Shown here piece after piece: positions 9,950 through 21,210 of a DNA stretch of 64,000 nt (within the stretch, counting starts at the first letter, position 1; each line of letters opens with the position of its first letter). Under the pieces are notes generated by a model. It ran no database searches. It saw nothing but the letters and a program-made list of their open reading frames with translations, and was not told the origin of the DNA. This DNA is from Aradus depressus (lineage: Eukaryota > Arthropoda > Insecta > Hemiptera > Aradidae). The position numbers and the translations under genes are program-made. The stretch is taken from positions 53,461,213 through 53,525,212 of the forward strand of contig OY759215.1 in NCBI GenBank assembly GCA_963662175.1. The letters run 5' to 3'.

Positions 9950-10769
9950 TATTATGTAAGTAAATAAATTAATAAATAACAATAAAGTAAATGGTAAATA
10001 ATTAATAAAATTAATAAAAATATTAAATAAAAGTAATTATGATACAACTCAGGACTTCTACCAAGACTTTTATATAATGGTTAGTTTTTTTTTTGTTTTT
10101 TTTAATAACGAGAAATAAATTTTGTTTCCGAAAAAGGGTTTCCTCCAATATAAATTTTTTTTTCCTGATTGCATAGTTCCCTATCAACGTATAACAAGAA
10201 AATAGAAATGGAGAGATGGACAACAGAAGTCAATCTAAGTGAGTGGCGGATAGAGTTTGTATCTGATAAAGATGGCGGTGTGGAGACCCGTTCATGGATC
10301 TAGGAGACGAGGTCAATTGGGTGACAATTGCGACGGTCGGTCAGGCCAGTTCAGCCCAATACAGCCTACATATTAGACCAATCACCACCCAGACATGAGT
10401 GCAATAATCGTCTCACAGGATATCTGGAACCATGGACAAGGGAGCAGGAAAGTTTCACATAGAACAGATGGTACTTACTGTACTGTACCACTCGCCTTTT
10501 CCAGTACCTTGCACTTCCCCAGCCGTACAAAGTATAGGACCCCTTGATTCAAAATTACAAAAAAAGTCTGTATGAGTGTGTGATCGTCTGTGAACACGAT
10601 AACTCCCGATAGAACAAATGTATCCACACGACATTTTATATGTGTATCCAAAACCGCACAAGGACGACACATAATAATTCTCCGTGGATATAATGAAATA
10701 TAAATAATGAAAAGTCAATAGCAGATCTAAAAGCGTCAAGGTAACGAGTAACACAAAAACAAAACACTT
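9950..10769. other. unassigned spacer
   Basis: AT-rich to about 10200, then mixed composition. Several overlapping short minus-strand ORFs at 10455-10845 have no family motif and lie partly in a repeat shared with 34836-34925, so I do not call a gene. Confidence 0.35.
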
Positions 10770-11050
10770 GATTACCCCACCCGTACAGCACAGAGGCTAA
10801 AGGACTACTGGCATAAGTCAAAGGTGTGGGGATAGGGAGTTTCACTCATCCAACATGTATGTACCTCGCTATCTTATATAGCCTCTAAGCAAGTTTTTTA
10901 TTTTGTCACACTGTATTTTATTTTTAATCAACCATAGATGACGCTGTTGCGTTGACAACGGATTCTGGCCAAAAATAAAAATATGTTAAGACAACGTATT
11001 TTATTTCTATGAGAAATCTTATCCCACACATCTTACTACGTCATGTAATA
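10770..11050. repeat. family E fragments (relatives of 38077-38485)
   Basis: 10770-10855 reverse-complemented matches 34836-34925 (CTATCCCCAC, CCTTTGAC, GTCCTTTA blocks). 10930-11040 on plus matches the right end of 38077-38485: a degraded GATGACGCTGTTGCG hairpin, TTCTGG, AAAATAAAA, GACAACGT and TTTATTTCTATGAGAAATC. The CTGATGA box is lost here, so this module is decayed. Confidence 0.6.
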
Positions 11051-11091
11051 TTAATTACATGGATATATAAATATTGTCCAATAATATTATA

Positions 11092-12613
11092 AACTAGCTG
11101 ACCCGACAGACGTCGTTCTGTCAAAAGCTATTGGACTGGATTTTTTTTTTTTTTTCTTACTTGGAACCACAGCAAGTTCCTACTTAAGAACACCGGGCAC
11201 CTTAGATAGTATGCGCCTTGCAACTCCGTGCAACCAGCTATTAAGTTCCTAGGTCCGCTGGGCAACACAGATAGTACGTAGTTAGGAACGCAGGGCACCG
11301 CAGCTAGTATGTGCCTTGCAACAGCGAATGCCCTAGGTATTTTGTGCTTAAGAACGCTGGTGAGAGCTATTATTTACCGTGCAACGGTGCACCTTCAAGG
11401 TAATACATGCTTAGGAAACCCACCCTATTAAAATTAGGGCTATTTCCCAACTTTAAGAAAGCTCCATGTGAGATTCATTCAGCATTAATGCACCCCCGCC
11501 CCTCCCGTCTAAAAGGGTCACAGCCAATTTTTAAATATTGCTTTTGAAACTACTATTTAGATATATGCTTGCCCCCCCCCCCCCATACCCCCCTCCCGTT
11601 GACAATTTTGAGACGTCACATATCCTTTTTTGTTTTTGTCTTTTAAGAATACTACATGTGAAATTCCATGACAATCCGACCATTCGTTAATGAGCTACAA
11701 CTATTTTATGCTAAGGCCCCCCTCCCTTTCAAAATGTTGAGATGCCACACACCCTATTTTTTAATTCGGGCTTTAAGAATACCACATGTGAAATTCCATG
11801 ACAATCCGATCATCTGTTAATGACTTATCAGTATCTTTATATTTACGCCTACCCCCACAACTCCCCTCCCTTTTATGACGTCACACACTTTATTTTTCAA
11901 TTTGACTTTCAAGAATTCGACATGTGAAATTCCATGACATACCGATCATCCGTTAAAGACCTATCACTATCTTTATATGTAGGCCTACCCCCACAACCCC
12001 CCCTCCCGTTCAAAATTTTGAGATGTCACGTACCGTATTTTTCAATTTGGCCTTTTAGAATACTACATGTCTAATTTCGTGACAATCCGAACAACCGTTA
12101 ATGAGCTAGGACTATATTTATACTTAGGCCCCCATAACCCCCCCTCCTGTTCAAAATGTTGAGATGTCACGTAGCGCATTTTTCAATTTGGCCTTTAAGC
12201 ATACTACATGTCAAATTCCATGACATTCCGAACATCCGTTAAAAACCTATCACTATCTTTATATGTAGGCCTACCCCCACAACCCCCCCTCCCGTTCGAA
12301 ATGTTGAGATGTCACGTACCGTATTTTTCAATTTGGCCTTTAAGAATACTACATGTGAAATTCCATGTCAATCGGATCATCTGTTAAAGACCTATCACTA
12401 TCTTTATATTAGGCCTAGCCCCCCCCCCCCCACTCCTTTCAAATTTTGAGACTTCACACATCCTTTTTTTAAATTTGGCTTTTTAGAATACTACATGTGA
12501 AATTCCATGACAATCCGACTATTAGTTAATGAGTTACCGGTATCTTTATACTAAGGCCTACCTCCACAACCCCCCCTCCCGTGCAAAATTTAGCCAATCA
12601 TTTTTATTATATA
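11092..12613 (+). repeat. dispersed repeat with an internal tandem array
   Basis: Begins CTAGCTGACCCGACAGACGT, a word resembling the start of a repeat seen in many arthropod genomes, and ends TTTTTATTATATAGAT. Between about 11460 and 12600 lie eight monomers, judged by the recurring CATGTGAAATTCCATGAC block at 11465, 11655, 11785, 11921, 12065, 12207, 12352 and 12493. Spacing is 130-190 bp and settles at 141-145 bp for the last five. Each monomer includes a C-rich run and 'caatccgatcatccgttaatgagc', which resembles the terminal segment of the repeat itself. The element class is not assigned. Confidence 0.6.
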
Positions 12614-13129
12614 GATGTAGATATGTAAAAACTGAATAAAACGAAACAGTAAGTAAATGACAAAGATGACAACCAAAGATAAATCGAGGAACTTGCCAGA
12701 AGCGAAGATTTAAAAACAATCAAGAAAATAAAACGCACTAAAAACTGATAACACGCACTAAAAACTGATAACACGCACTAAAAACTGAATAAAACGAAAC
12801 AGTAAGAGTAGTAATTACGTTTTATTCAGCCAAGAAAATAACATGCACTAAAAACTGAATAAAACGAAACGGTAGGGTGTCTGAGAACGATTCACTTGAT
12901 CGATTCATAGTTCACATCGATTATTACTATCTCAAACATCGATTCTTCGATTAATCTACCTCAGATCGCCATCCCTAGAATTAACAGCTAAGAACTCTTC
13001 ATAAGAACCTTCCTCGGACTTCAACGAATATTTGAAAAAAAAAAATAGCCTAATTGGTCCAGCCGTTCTCGAGTTTTGCGCTTAGCAAAATTTAGCACTC
13101 ATTTTTATTATATAGATTTTACCGTTTTC
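12614..13129. repeat. short tandem units and a second copy of the same repeat end
   Basis: At about 12735-12795 the unit GCACTAAAAACTGATAACAC repeats about three times; GCACTAAAAACTGAATAAAACG variants continue to 12870. 13040-13118 repeats the end of the 11092-12613 repeat: CCAGCCGTTCTCGAGTTTTG, a TTTAGCACTCA block, then ATTTTTATTATATAGAT. Confidence 0.5.
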
Positions 13130-13142
13130 GTTTACGCTATCG

Positions 13143-13472
13143 GGATAGGTTTTATGACTTTAACTACGAGGTCATATCGCCTACTACCAGAGCGCTCTTT
13201 CGTCACTCTGATGGACATGAGCCCGACTCTTCTGTGGGAGTCCTAAATTTTGCCTACCCTAAATTTTTATTCACCTAGGGTAGGGGTCTTTAACGAGTAC
13301 CTGACATCGTACAGGCTCGGAACCATCGCTTAACGTCCCATCCGAAGGACGGCGTGCTTAAGTTTATTTTACCTCCCCGATAAAATAAACTAAGGGCCTC
13401 GGTCGGGTTTCGAACCCACGATCTTGAGCTCAGAAGGCAAGCACGCCTACCACTGAGCTACCGGTGCCCTCA
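13143..13472 (-). mobile_element. SINE-A copy with 13-bp target duplication
   Basis: Flanked by GTTTACGCTATCG at 13130-13142 and at 13473-13485. The tRNA-like head (box B region near 13410, box A near 13452-13465) is on the minus strand and the body runs to the tail at 13143. The CATGCCCGGGC block near the tail is deleted. It inserted just beyond the end of the 11092-type repeat. Confidence 0.88.
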
Positions 13473-13485
13473 GTTTACGCTATCG

Positions 13486-14304
13486 TCAGCACGCCTTGCT
13501 ATAGCTACCTGATGATACCTTAAACACCTTAACGCCTCTTTGACACTGTATTTTTACTCTTCCTCCACGGTAAGACTTTTATCGCTTCCACTAAAAAACC
13601 CTTTGGATCAGCGCCTGAGGTTTGAGAAGACTGTTGAAGGGGCGGTGAACTCTAAGCACGGAATCGGATCATCCTCTGGCTTTAACTTGCACCAGACCAA
13701 AGCAGAGTTATAAAAACACATAAAGAAAACTAATCTTCAGAAAGAAAAAAAATAGCTCTCCCTTGGATATGATCCAGTTAGGGAGATGTTTAACTATCCT
13801 CCGTCTCTAAGTACTGTTGTCGTCTACTCAGCTCTTTATGGCACCTGTAATTATAGGAAAAATGTTTTTAAAAAAGTCAAAAGGATGAAACATAAGAAAA
13901 ATAATAGAATATAGACAGAACTATAAATAAAAAAAAAAAAACAGCAAACTTTATTCGACAGAGGTGGGTTTTTTTCCCTCTCTAGTCAATAAGTCCGATA
14001 TAACAAGAAGAACCTTCTGGAAGAGGTTGACTATATTATCTTCAGTTCATCTACTTAACAACTAGTGTGGCATCTAACTACATCTACTCAAGCAATAAAG
14101 TTGTCGGTGAATCACTGACGATGTACATCCCCAGAAATAATTAATCAAATAACTTTTCACTCCCCTAAAAATTAATAGTTGACTTACAAATTGAGTTTTT
14201 GAATCCCCGTACTCAATTTTGGTCAATAAATTAATACCATTGACAGTTGTTAGGGTCTGTCCCTCTTTATGGCTGATTCCGCTGTTTGGTTATTCTTAAT
14301 GTTT
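13486..14304. other. spacer; part of family D at about 14099-14215
   Basis: Mostly unassigned. 14099-14215 matches the beginning of family D (GTCGGTGAATCACTGACG, then TGTACATCCCCAGAA). No coding feature is supported. Confidence 0.4.
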
Positions 14305-14493
14305 GTTGTTTCCGGCATTTCTTCCAGAGGTGTCTTCTTATTTTTTGGACAATATTTCGGGACACTTACACGTCCCTTCTTCTGGTCACTATACGATATT
14401 TGTTCATAGTGACCAGAAGAAAGGACGTGTAAGTGTCCCGAAATATTGTCCAAAAAATAAGAAGACATCTCTGGAAGAAATGCCGAAAACAAC
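14305..14493. repeat. near-perfect 87-bp hairpin, fold-back family F copy 1
   Basis: 14305-14391 and 14407-14493 are inverted copies with about three mismatches, separated by 15 bases. Transcripts of either strand would form an 87-bp stem. ORFs occur on both strands only because the sequence is palindromic. Related, more diverged hairpins lie at 19580-19770 and 57715-57905, all containing AATATTTCGGGACACTT. The right arm has a degenerate version of the CTGATGA/GAAA layout (CAGAAGA ... CCCGAAA). Confidence 0.8.
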
Positions 14494-14574
14494 CAACAGT
14501 GGAACATCCCAGAGACGTTTAAGAAACACATGTTCTTACTGAGTTTTGGATACACAAGTAAAATTTGGTGTCTA

Positions 14575-14840
14575 TAAATTTATTCTATCAGGAGTAATCG
14601 GGTTTGAATTTACATATGAATATTTATGTTGATACATTTATTACAACGGCAGTTATTATAGATTTTGTTCTATCCCCCTTCACACATACAGAATTTCCTG
14701 TCTATAAATTCATTATCAGGTTCAAAATTACAATCAAAGACGCACTGAGAGACAGAATTTTGTTTTGAAATTAGGATGTCGCAAAACATGAAATTCCGGT
14801 AAAAACTCAGCTTTCTAACCGATTATATAACTTCTCCTTT
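14575..14840 (+). repeat. family D copy
   Basis: Contains the family signature (GTTGATACATTTATTACAAC, GGCAGTTATTA), the ACAGAATTT segment and the terminal ACCGATTATATAACTTC block. Non-coding. See 43990-44525 for the best copy. Confidence 0.6.
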
Positions 14841-14892
14841 ATATCATATACCTGGAAAAATAAAAATGAACACTATGGCTAATTTATGGTTA

Positions 14893-15155
14893 GGTTTCAT
14901 GACTCATGCCCGGGCTTTAACTACGAGGTCATATCGCCTAATACCAGAGCGCTCTTTCGTCTCTCTGGTGGACATGAGCCCGACTCTACTGTGGGAACCC
15001 TAAATTTTGCCTACCCTAAATTTTTAATCACCTAGGGTAGGGGTCTTTAACGAGTAGCTGACATCGTACAGGCTCGGGACCATCGCTTAACGTCCCATCC
15101 GAAGGACGGTGTGCTTAAGTTTATTTTACCTCCCAGATAAAATAAACTAAGGGCT
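14893..15155 (-). mobile_element. SINE-A copy lacking the tRNA-like head
   Basis: Runs from the tail (GACTCATGCCCGGGC at 14899) through the body to 'aaataaactaaggg' near 15153. The tRNA-derived promoter part is missing, which is what 5' truncation during reverse transcription would leave. Confidence 0.75.
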
Positions 15156-15914
15156 TTAATGGTTATATAAATCATTAAGTATATGCAATCTTTGTACATA
15201 GTGTGAAAACACCTAATAAATAAATAAAACAACTTTTTCTTAGAAATATTGTCTATTATTTGAGAAGGGGAAGAGGAAGGAAAAGTGATCTGTACAAAAG
15301 TAGTTGGTATAAGAAAGTCCTGTTTTACCAAAATCTACTTTTATCACTGTTATTGATAAAATAAGGGAAGTAATTCTACCGTTTGGACTAAAAACAATTT
15401 TGTGTCGATACATTCAATAAATCGTATTTTTAAGTTCAACCCCCTTCACTGATTCTCTCTACCTTTCGACCGATTTCGCGGAAAATTAATAGATGCCGTT
15501 CTTATGCGGTATTGAATTTACATATGAAATTTCGTGTCAAAACATTGGTTACAACTGTGGTTATTAGAGTTTTTGTGTTAATCCCGCCTCCAATCCTCTC
15601 CTCTCGTTTTCTGTGTGGATACATTCACAGACAGACAACTTTTTTTTTCTTTAGGAATTCACGGTTCCGACCTCCAACATCGAAGAAAACTGAACATCGA
15701 ATTTCTGACCGATTACATAACTTCCCCTATACTTTGTATATCTGGGGAGGTAACACACTTATTGATCTTCAGCCTACTCAGACAGAGGAAGAGTCCAACA
15801 GGGTGTGGAGACTCGGTGCATCTATTGAAATATCATTGCACAACCGACGGAAAATCAAATATCGCGAATCTAATATAAAGAAAATTATAAAAATCAATCT
15901 TAAGTTAGTCTATT
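15156..15914. repeat. family G fragment then family D copy
   Basis: 15240-15330 matches one arm of family G (AAAGTGATCTGTACAAAAG, then GTTGGTATAAGAAAGTCCTG). 15385-15760 is family D (GTGTCGATACATTCAATAAA, GACCGATTTCGCGGAAAATT, ATAACTTCCCCTATACTT). ORFs of 152 and 87 codons across this stretch are chance products of the repeat. Confidence 0.55.
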
Positions 15915-16045
15915 GTGACTCATGCCCTGGCTTTAACTCTGAGGTCACCTACTACCAGAGAACTCCTTGACATGAGCCCAACTTTATATATCGGAGTCCT
16001 AAATTTTGCCTACCCAAGTTTATTCACATAGGGGGTCGTTAAAAA
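15915..16045 (-). repeat. SINE-A 3' fragment
   Basis: Tail-proximal part only: GACTCATGCCCTGGCTTTAA at 15918, the 'ctactaccagag' block, then 'cctaaattttgcctaccc'. Ends at about 16045 in the middle of the body. Confidence 0.7.
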
Positions 16046-16749
16046 TTGGTCAATGCATTTACACGTTAGGAGTTATGACGACACAGAAGGACACAGAAAC
16101 ATTCAAGCCAAACACATAATACCACTTCTTAGTAAGTAGAGGGTTAAAATAAAAACGCTTCGGTTGCATTGGACCCGAGTAATGCATTCTTGGGTTAAGG
16201 CACTGCACTTCTTGGAAAGGCGCATATAATTATAGGGCCCAATTGTCCATGGCCCCCTATTGTACAGGTCTCCTATTCATGCACTGATTGAAGAGTTAAA
16301 AGGAGAAGGTAAAATGCACGGGTTCAATTGTGCCTGCACTACGACTGCATTTGACCTTAACAAGGTGTCATCGGGGTGCAATATCAGCTGCATCACTCTC
16401 ATTCGGGTTGAAGACTAAGGCCAAGGTTAAAGTAGAACGGTGTATTGGTGAACTGAACACTCCTTCTGAAGAATACGTGCAAACAATCGAACTATTCAAT
16501 AAATAAATAAAACAACCATCTTTTTTGAAATATTGTCTATTCCACAAAAAAAAGTATACATAAACCGAGTTTAGCATTATACCATCGTCAGGTTTAGTTA
16601 TAACGTAAGACAACTTGCCTGTTTGCGAACCGTTCTTATATGTGAATCAGGTAGATTAGGAAGGAGTTGATATTTGAACTAGGATATTCCTCAGCTTTTT
16701 AAAATTTTAAATTCTAACAAGATAAACTAATTTATACATTATGCACTTT
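16046..16749. other. unassigned spacer
   Basis: Mixed composition, no long ORF with a recognisable domain, no matching repeat within the window. Two AATAAATAAATAAAACAAC-like words (15210 and 16499) and ATATTGTCTATT nearby suggest a minor shared repeat. Confidence 0.3.
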
Positions 16750-16750
16750 T

Positions 16751-17104
16751 ATAGGTTAGGTTAGGTTAAGTTTTACGACTCATGCCCGGGCTCTAACTAC
16801 GAGGTCATATCGCGTACGACCAGAGCCCTCTTTCGTCACTCTGGTGGACATGAGACCGACTCTACTGTGGGAACCCTAAATTTTGCCTACCCTAAATTTT
16901 TAATCACCTAGGGTAGGGGTCTTTAACGAGTAGCTGACATCGTACAGGCTCGGGACCATCGCTTAACGTCCCATCCGAAGGACGGTGTGCTTAAGTTTGT
17001 TTTACCTCCCAGATAAAATAAAGTAAGGGCCTCGGTTGGGTTTCGAACCCACGTTCTTGAGCTCAGAAGGCAAGCAGGCATACCCCTAAGCTACCGGCGC
17101 CCTC
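16751..17104 (-). mobile_element. SINE-A copy with TTAGG-type tail
   Basis: Full-length layout: the tail reads TAGGTTAGGTTAGGTTAAG on plus (16752-16770), then the body, then the tRNA-like head ending near 17104 ('taccggcgccctc'). In sense orientation the tail is a short CCTAA repeat, the arthropod telomere unit. I could not define a clear target duplication. Confidence 0.82.
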
Positions 17105-17357
17105 TATATAAGACAATTTTCAGCGGATGAATGACAAACAAAGAAATAGGTGACCGTAGCAAAGTGACTACGGTCACTTATATACAGCTAAAAGTTCGAC
17201 ATCCTGCTTTGGACCAGTCCATCCTTTATGTTTACCTCTTGATGTATGGGTAAGCGTACATTCACAAATTAGTTCCGCTGAATATTGTCTTGCTTGGAAC
17301 AGTTCTGAAATATTTGGAAAATACTCAGCAGTTTCATCTGAATGGCACCTAAAAATG
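17105..17357. other. unassigned spacer
   Basis: No gene or repeat recognised, apart from a short local inversion around 17150-17180 (TGACCGTAGC ... CTACGGTCA). Confidence 0.3.
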
Positions 17358-17605
17358 TGATGTGGCCATTACAGGACTTATTTTTAACAACCACATTTTT
17401 ACAGATCACTCACTCCCCCTCTTCCCTCTCAAATTCATTTCATACTGGCATTACTGATGGCTATAAAAAAGTCACCCTCAGAATAACGTTGTACAAATAA
17501 AACCGCTGACGACTATGCATTATCAGTATGAAATGAATTTGACAAGGGAGAGAGAGTGATCTGTAAAGGCGTGGTTGGTATAAGAAAGTCCTATATTGGC
17601 TACAT
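17358..17605. repeat. family G fold-back element
   Basis: Left arm 17358-17455 (TGATGTGGCCATTACAGGAC, an ACAGATCACTC block, CAAATTCATTTCATACTGGC); the right arm 17525-17605 is its inverse (AGTATGAAATGAATTTG, GAGTGATCTGTAAAGG, GGTATAAGAAAGTCCT). Non-coding. Similar copies at 42427-42652, 49310-49530 and 54310-54870, plus fragments near 15240, 40118, 47490, 51960, 55255 and 57135, make this one of the commonest repeats here. Confidence 0.7.
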
Positions 17606-18329
17606 AATTTTTTTTTTTTAATAATTTTTTAAATGTAGGAAACATAATGAGAACATGGGAATTACATGAAGATACAGATGTAATATAAATTAAATGGAGT
17701 GTTTTCACTGTTTAGTGTATCTGTCTGATAGATGATCCATGCTTTATATCAAAGATAAAGTATTGAGATATTTTAAGTCCAGAGATTGGCAGACAAACAG
17801 GGCTGCGCACCTCTCCTTCAAAGGTCTCTCCCATCCATCGTCAGTGCTGGAAAGGTTAAAAATACAGACGTGATGGAACGCCAAACCTGCAAACTTACAA
17901 TGAACCAACTTTGTTCATAGTATTCTCCACAACAGGAATGTACAAATTAGTTCTTCTTTACCGTATTATTAAAGTAACTTATTCATTACGTTATAAGTTA
18001 ATGAGGTGATAAAGAAGAAATGCAACAAAACATTACCAGCCATAAAGATGGTGCGATAAACAATTAGCAGACTAACTTCTTTAACAAGACCCTTTTTTTA
18101 TGTCTTACTTATTTTTTTTTTCCTATGCCTATTTCTGTTTTAATGATATTGCATAAATTTTAATTAATTGGTTGAATTATGAAAATTTACTGATGAGTTT
18201 ACGATCACTTCATAAATCAGTTGTCTTGAAACTTATTTGACCACGGCCCACTTAGACGATGAAAAAAGTTGTGTTTCTTAGGATTTTCTGAGATCATTGT
18301 TGGTTATTTTGCTTCTCAGCTATACGTAG
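17606..18329. other. unassigned AT-rich spacer
   Basis: No gene, tandem array or terminal repeat recognised. Confidence 0.3.
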
Positions 18330-19065
18330 TATAGGGGAAGTTATGTAATCGTCCAGAAATTCAAATTTGAGTTTACACCGAAATTTTATCTTGTAATGTC
18401 CACTCTGTCTATGTGCTTGTTAACACGATAACCCCCGACGAAATTTTACATGTTCAGAATCGCGGAAGGACGGGACGACACATTGATTTTCAGTCAAAAG
18501 GAAAGGGTTAGGGTTTATGACTCATTCCCGGGCTTTAACAACGAGGTCATATCGCCTACTACCAGAGCGCTCTTTCGTCACTCTGGTGGACATGAGCCCG
18601 ACTCTACTATGGGAGTCCTAAATTTTGCCTACCCTAAATTTTTATTCACCTAGGGTAAGGGGTCTTTAACGAGTACCTGACATCGTACAGGCTCGGGACC
18701 ATCGCTTAACGTCCCATCCGAAGGACGGCGTGCTTAAGTTTATTTTACCTCCCAGATAAAATAAACTAAGGGCCTCGGTCGGGTTACGAACCCACAACCT
18801 TGAGCTCAGAAGTCAAGCACGCATACCACTGAGCCACCGGCGCCCTCTCAAAAGGAAAGGATAGGGAGGGGAGGGACATATAAATTGTTGTGACTGCTTT
18901 TGTTACTATATCGACACGAAATTTCATGTGAATATCCAAACCATGAGGAAGATACCTATTAATTTTAGCCGCATCGGCTAAGGGGGGTTAACACAGAAAC
19001 TTAAATAACTGCCGTTTTAATGAATGTATCGGCATGAAATTTCGTAGACGGTTGGATTTAAAAGT
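18330..19065 (-). repeat. family D copy split by a SINE-A
   Basis: Minus-strand family D: the terminal block is at 18333-18350 (AGTATAGGGGAAGTTATG), the body continues to 18493 and resumes at 18861 through the ATCGGCATGAAATTTCGTAG block to about 19065. The SINE-A at 18507-18847 lies inside it, giving the relative age: D is older than this SINE insertion. Confidence 0.65.
18507..18847 (-). mobile_element. SINE-A copy, 341 bp, 13-bp target duplication
   Basis: Bounded by TCAAAAGGAAAGG at 18494-18506 and 18848-18860. The head on minus begins at 18847 with GAGGGCGCCGGTGGCTCAG and contains box A (GGTGGCTCAGTGGTA) and a box-B-like GGGTTCGTAACCC. The body and the tail ATAAACCCTAAC end at 18507. It is one of the cleanest copies and defines the element's ends. 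Confidence 0.9.
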
Positions 19066-19074
19066 CCACTCGAG

Positions 19075-19480
19075 TTTGGAACACCTCAATAACAGAAAAA
19101 AGGAATGAAGAAGTAATTTTAACTCGGTTACGTATAGGGCACACGAGGCTGACCCATGGATATCTGATGGCTCAGGAGCCCCCTCCTCTGTGTCAGTCCT
19201 GTGGGGTTGGACTGTCAGACAAGTTCTAACTGAATGCATAGCATATAGTCCCCAGCGTCAGAATTTCAACCTCGCGGTGGATATTTCCGAAATTCTATCT
19301 AATACTACCTCCCAAATTGCACTTCACAAACCTCCTATATAAATTATAAAACACAATTGTCTTCATCAGGTAGCCTTTCTATTCCTTATACAGCAATCTG
19401 GACCTTTATTTATATTATTCTGCGTATATCCAAATTAGCCCGCTAGGATCCACAGACCTGCATCCATGACCCTCGTCTCC
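19075..19480 (+). pseudogene. I/jockey-like LINE ORF2 C-terminus and 3' end (LINE2)
   Basis: The frame starting near 19115 reads TRLRIGHTRLTHGYLM, then EPPPLCQSCGVGLSD, the RNase H-to-zinc-knuckle junction typical of I-type and related LINEs. Stops interrupt it. The 3' part (about 19450-19480) has the same CATGACCCTCGT tail block as the minus-strand copy at 42826-43312. Dead fragment; its ORF is more decayed than that copy. Confidence 0.65.
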
Positions 19481-19579
19481 CCTATATATATATATATCCC
19501 TGAATAACACACTTATTGATTTAAACAAAATCGTTAATAGTTAATTCGTACTGGGGAGGTTCATTGCCGGTGATTCACT

Positions 19580-19770
19580 ATAGACTATTCCTGGTATTTA
19601 TTCCAGAGGGATCATTTGCTAATTGACAATATTTCGATGTCCCACTTCCATGTTCTTTCTATAGATCACGAAGGAACTAGAAATCCGATTTCATTGGGAC
19701 ACGAAGAAGGAACATGGAAGTGTTCGGAAATAATGTCAACTAGCTAAAAACATCTCTGGAAGAAATGAAG
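19580..19770. repeat. fold-back family F, copy 2 (decayed)
   Basis: Inverted arms around 19605-19690 and 19705-19765: TTGACAATATTTCGATGTCC and TTCCATGTTC on the left, GAACATGGAAGTGTTCGGAA and TCTCTGGAAGAAAT on the right. More mismatched than the copy at 14305-14493. Confidence 0.55.
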
Positions 19771-21034
19771 AAAAAAAAAAAATAACGAGGCAGGAATTGT
19801 TGAAGGACCTGTCTTCAAATTATTTCATGCATCCGGCTGCAGTTTAGACGAAAAAAAGTATTTGTTTCCGGTGGCCTCTTCCTGGAATGTGTTGCCCCCT
19901 TCAACATAATCCTGTTCCAATGTGACCTGAGATCCACAGATCTTACATTCTTATTTCGGTTTCCATCTTATTCCTCTCTTTGCTTTTCAGACTGACAAAA
20001 TTTACCTCGAAACTGTTGGAGCTTCTCTATTTCTTAGATCGTGACACTTTTTATGAACCGTTGCCGAAAACTATTTGACAAATTTTCGTAAATTTCATAA
20101 TAATAGTTCAGCATATGGACAAGAGTGCATAGCTTTAGTTTCATAGACATATTTGTTTTTGTATATAAAGAGATATGCACAAAATTGTATTATGTTAATT
20201 AAAATAAGATTTTAAAGTAGAAGTGTTTGGCGTGGGTAGTAGTCCATCAATTTACAACAAGGATTTGGGCGCCCACGTGTTGTCATATATTCGATTTTGA
20301 AATTTAATATGAAGAAAACTTGTGAAATGATAACAGAATATGGAACAAAGTAAAGATTAATGTAAATAATAATATCATATAGTGATAAACTATGTAAAAA
20401 ATAATAATAATGTAAAGACTAAAAACAAATGAAAAAATAAAAATAATAATAATAATAGTTTTTATTGTTGAAAGGGATATATTAACATTAACATTTTCAA
20501 AATTATAGGTTACATACATAAAGAAACCTGTGCACAAGACTAGGAATAATTAAATAAAAATAAACATTATATTAATTTTGTTAAATCGGTACAAAACTAT
20601 AAGTGAGAATAAAGTGCAAAAAAATAAAAATACATGCTAATGATAAAATATATGCAACCTGAAAATAATCATCAAGTGTGATGAAAAAATATAAATAAAA
20701 TAGGATAAATAGAAAATAAAAAATAATAATATATTAATAAAATAAATAAAAGGAAATAGGCAAACAATAATAAACTAGCCCAAGACCCCTCGTAAACAAC
20801 CACGTCGTTCCTCTATCCTTATCCCTCTAACTTAATGATGACCGGGGAGGCCGCGAGGGTCCGGGTGGCTTCTTGCTCTGCATAGCACTGACCAACAGCG
20901 GAGGCAGACCGAGGTGCCCTGAAAGTGCGACTACATGAGGAGAGAAGCTAGTCACTACTAGCACTACCTAGATTCTTGTTGACTATTTGAACCTTGTCTC
21001 TCGACCAGCACGTTATTATTCTTCTACTCAGGAT
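19771..21034. other. AT-rich spacer
   Basis: 19870-20280 is unassigned. 20280-20790 is AT-rich with simple AAT/ATA runs, and the 78-codon minus ORF inside is hydrophobic low-complexity sequence. 20815-20965 is GC-richer and resembles 44930-45060 (both have 'cagaccgag' and 'gaggagagaa/gaggggagaa' blocks), so it is a further repeat family. Confidence 0.35.
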
Positions 21035-21210
21035 TTAATATGGGTAGAGGTTTTTAATTGCATCGGGACTAAGATTCCCTTCCGAACGACGGCATGCTCA
21101 AAATTTGTTCACTTTTCCGTCGAAAAAGATTCCCTCGGCCGAATTTTGAAGCTATGATCTTGAGTACAGTATGCGAGCATACTCCCTCTGCATTATAGGC
21201 GTCCCTATAT
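21035..21210 (-). repeat. SINE-A remnant, diverged
   Basis: Recognisable order of blocks: 'catcgggactaa', 'cttccgaacgacggcatgctcaa', then a decayed tRNA-like head near 21130-21205 with 'tatgatcttgagtacag' and 'taggcgtccct'. Promoter boxes are destroyed. Confidence 0.5.

Noticed and set aside
11571..11584. Poly(C) runs at 11571, 12419 and similar places as functional signals
   Set aside because: They are homopolymer parts of the tandem monomer and vary in length between units.
14250..14555. Similar ORFs on both strands (102 and 80 codons)
   Set aside because: The region is an almost perfect palindrome, so both strands read alike. No coding signal beyond that.
20304..20537. 78-codon hydrophobic minus-strand ORF, possibly a membrane protein
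   Set aside because: AT-only low-complexity DNA yields Ile/Phe/Tyr-rich frames. No start context or family motif.
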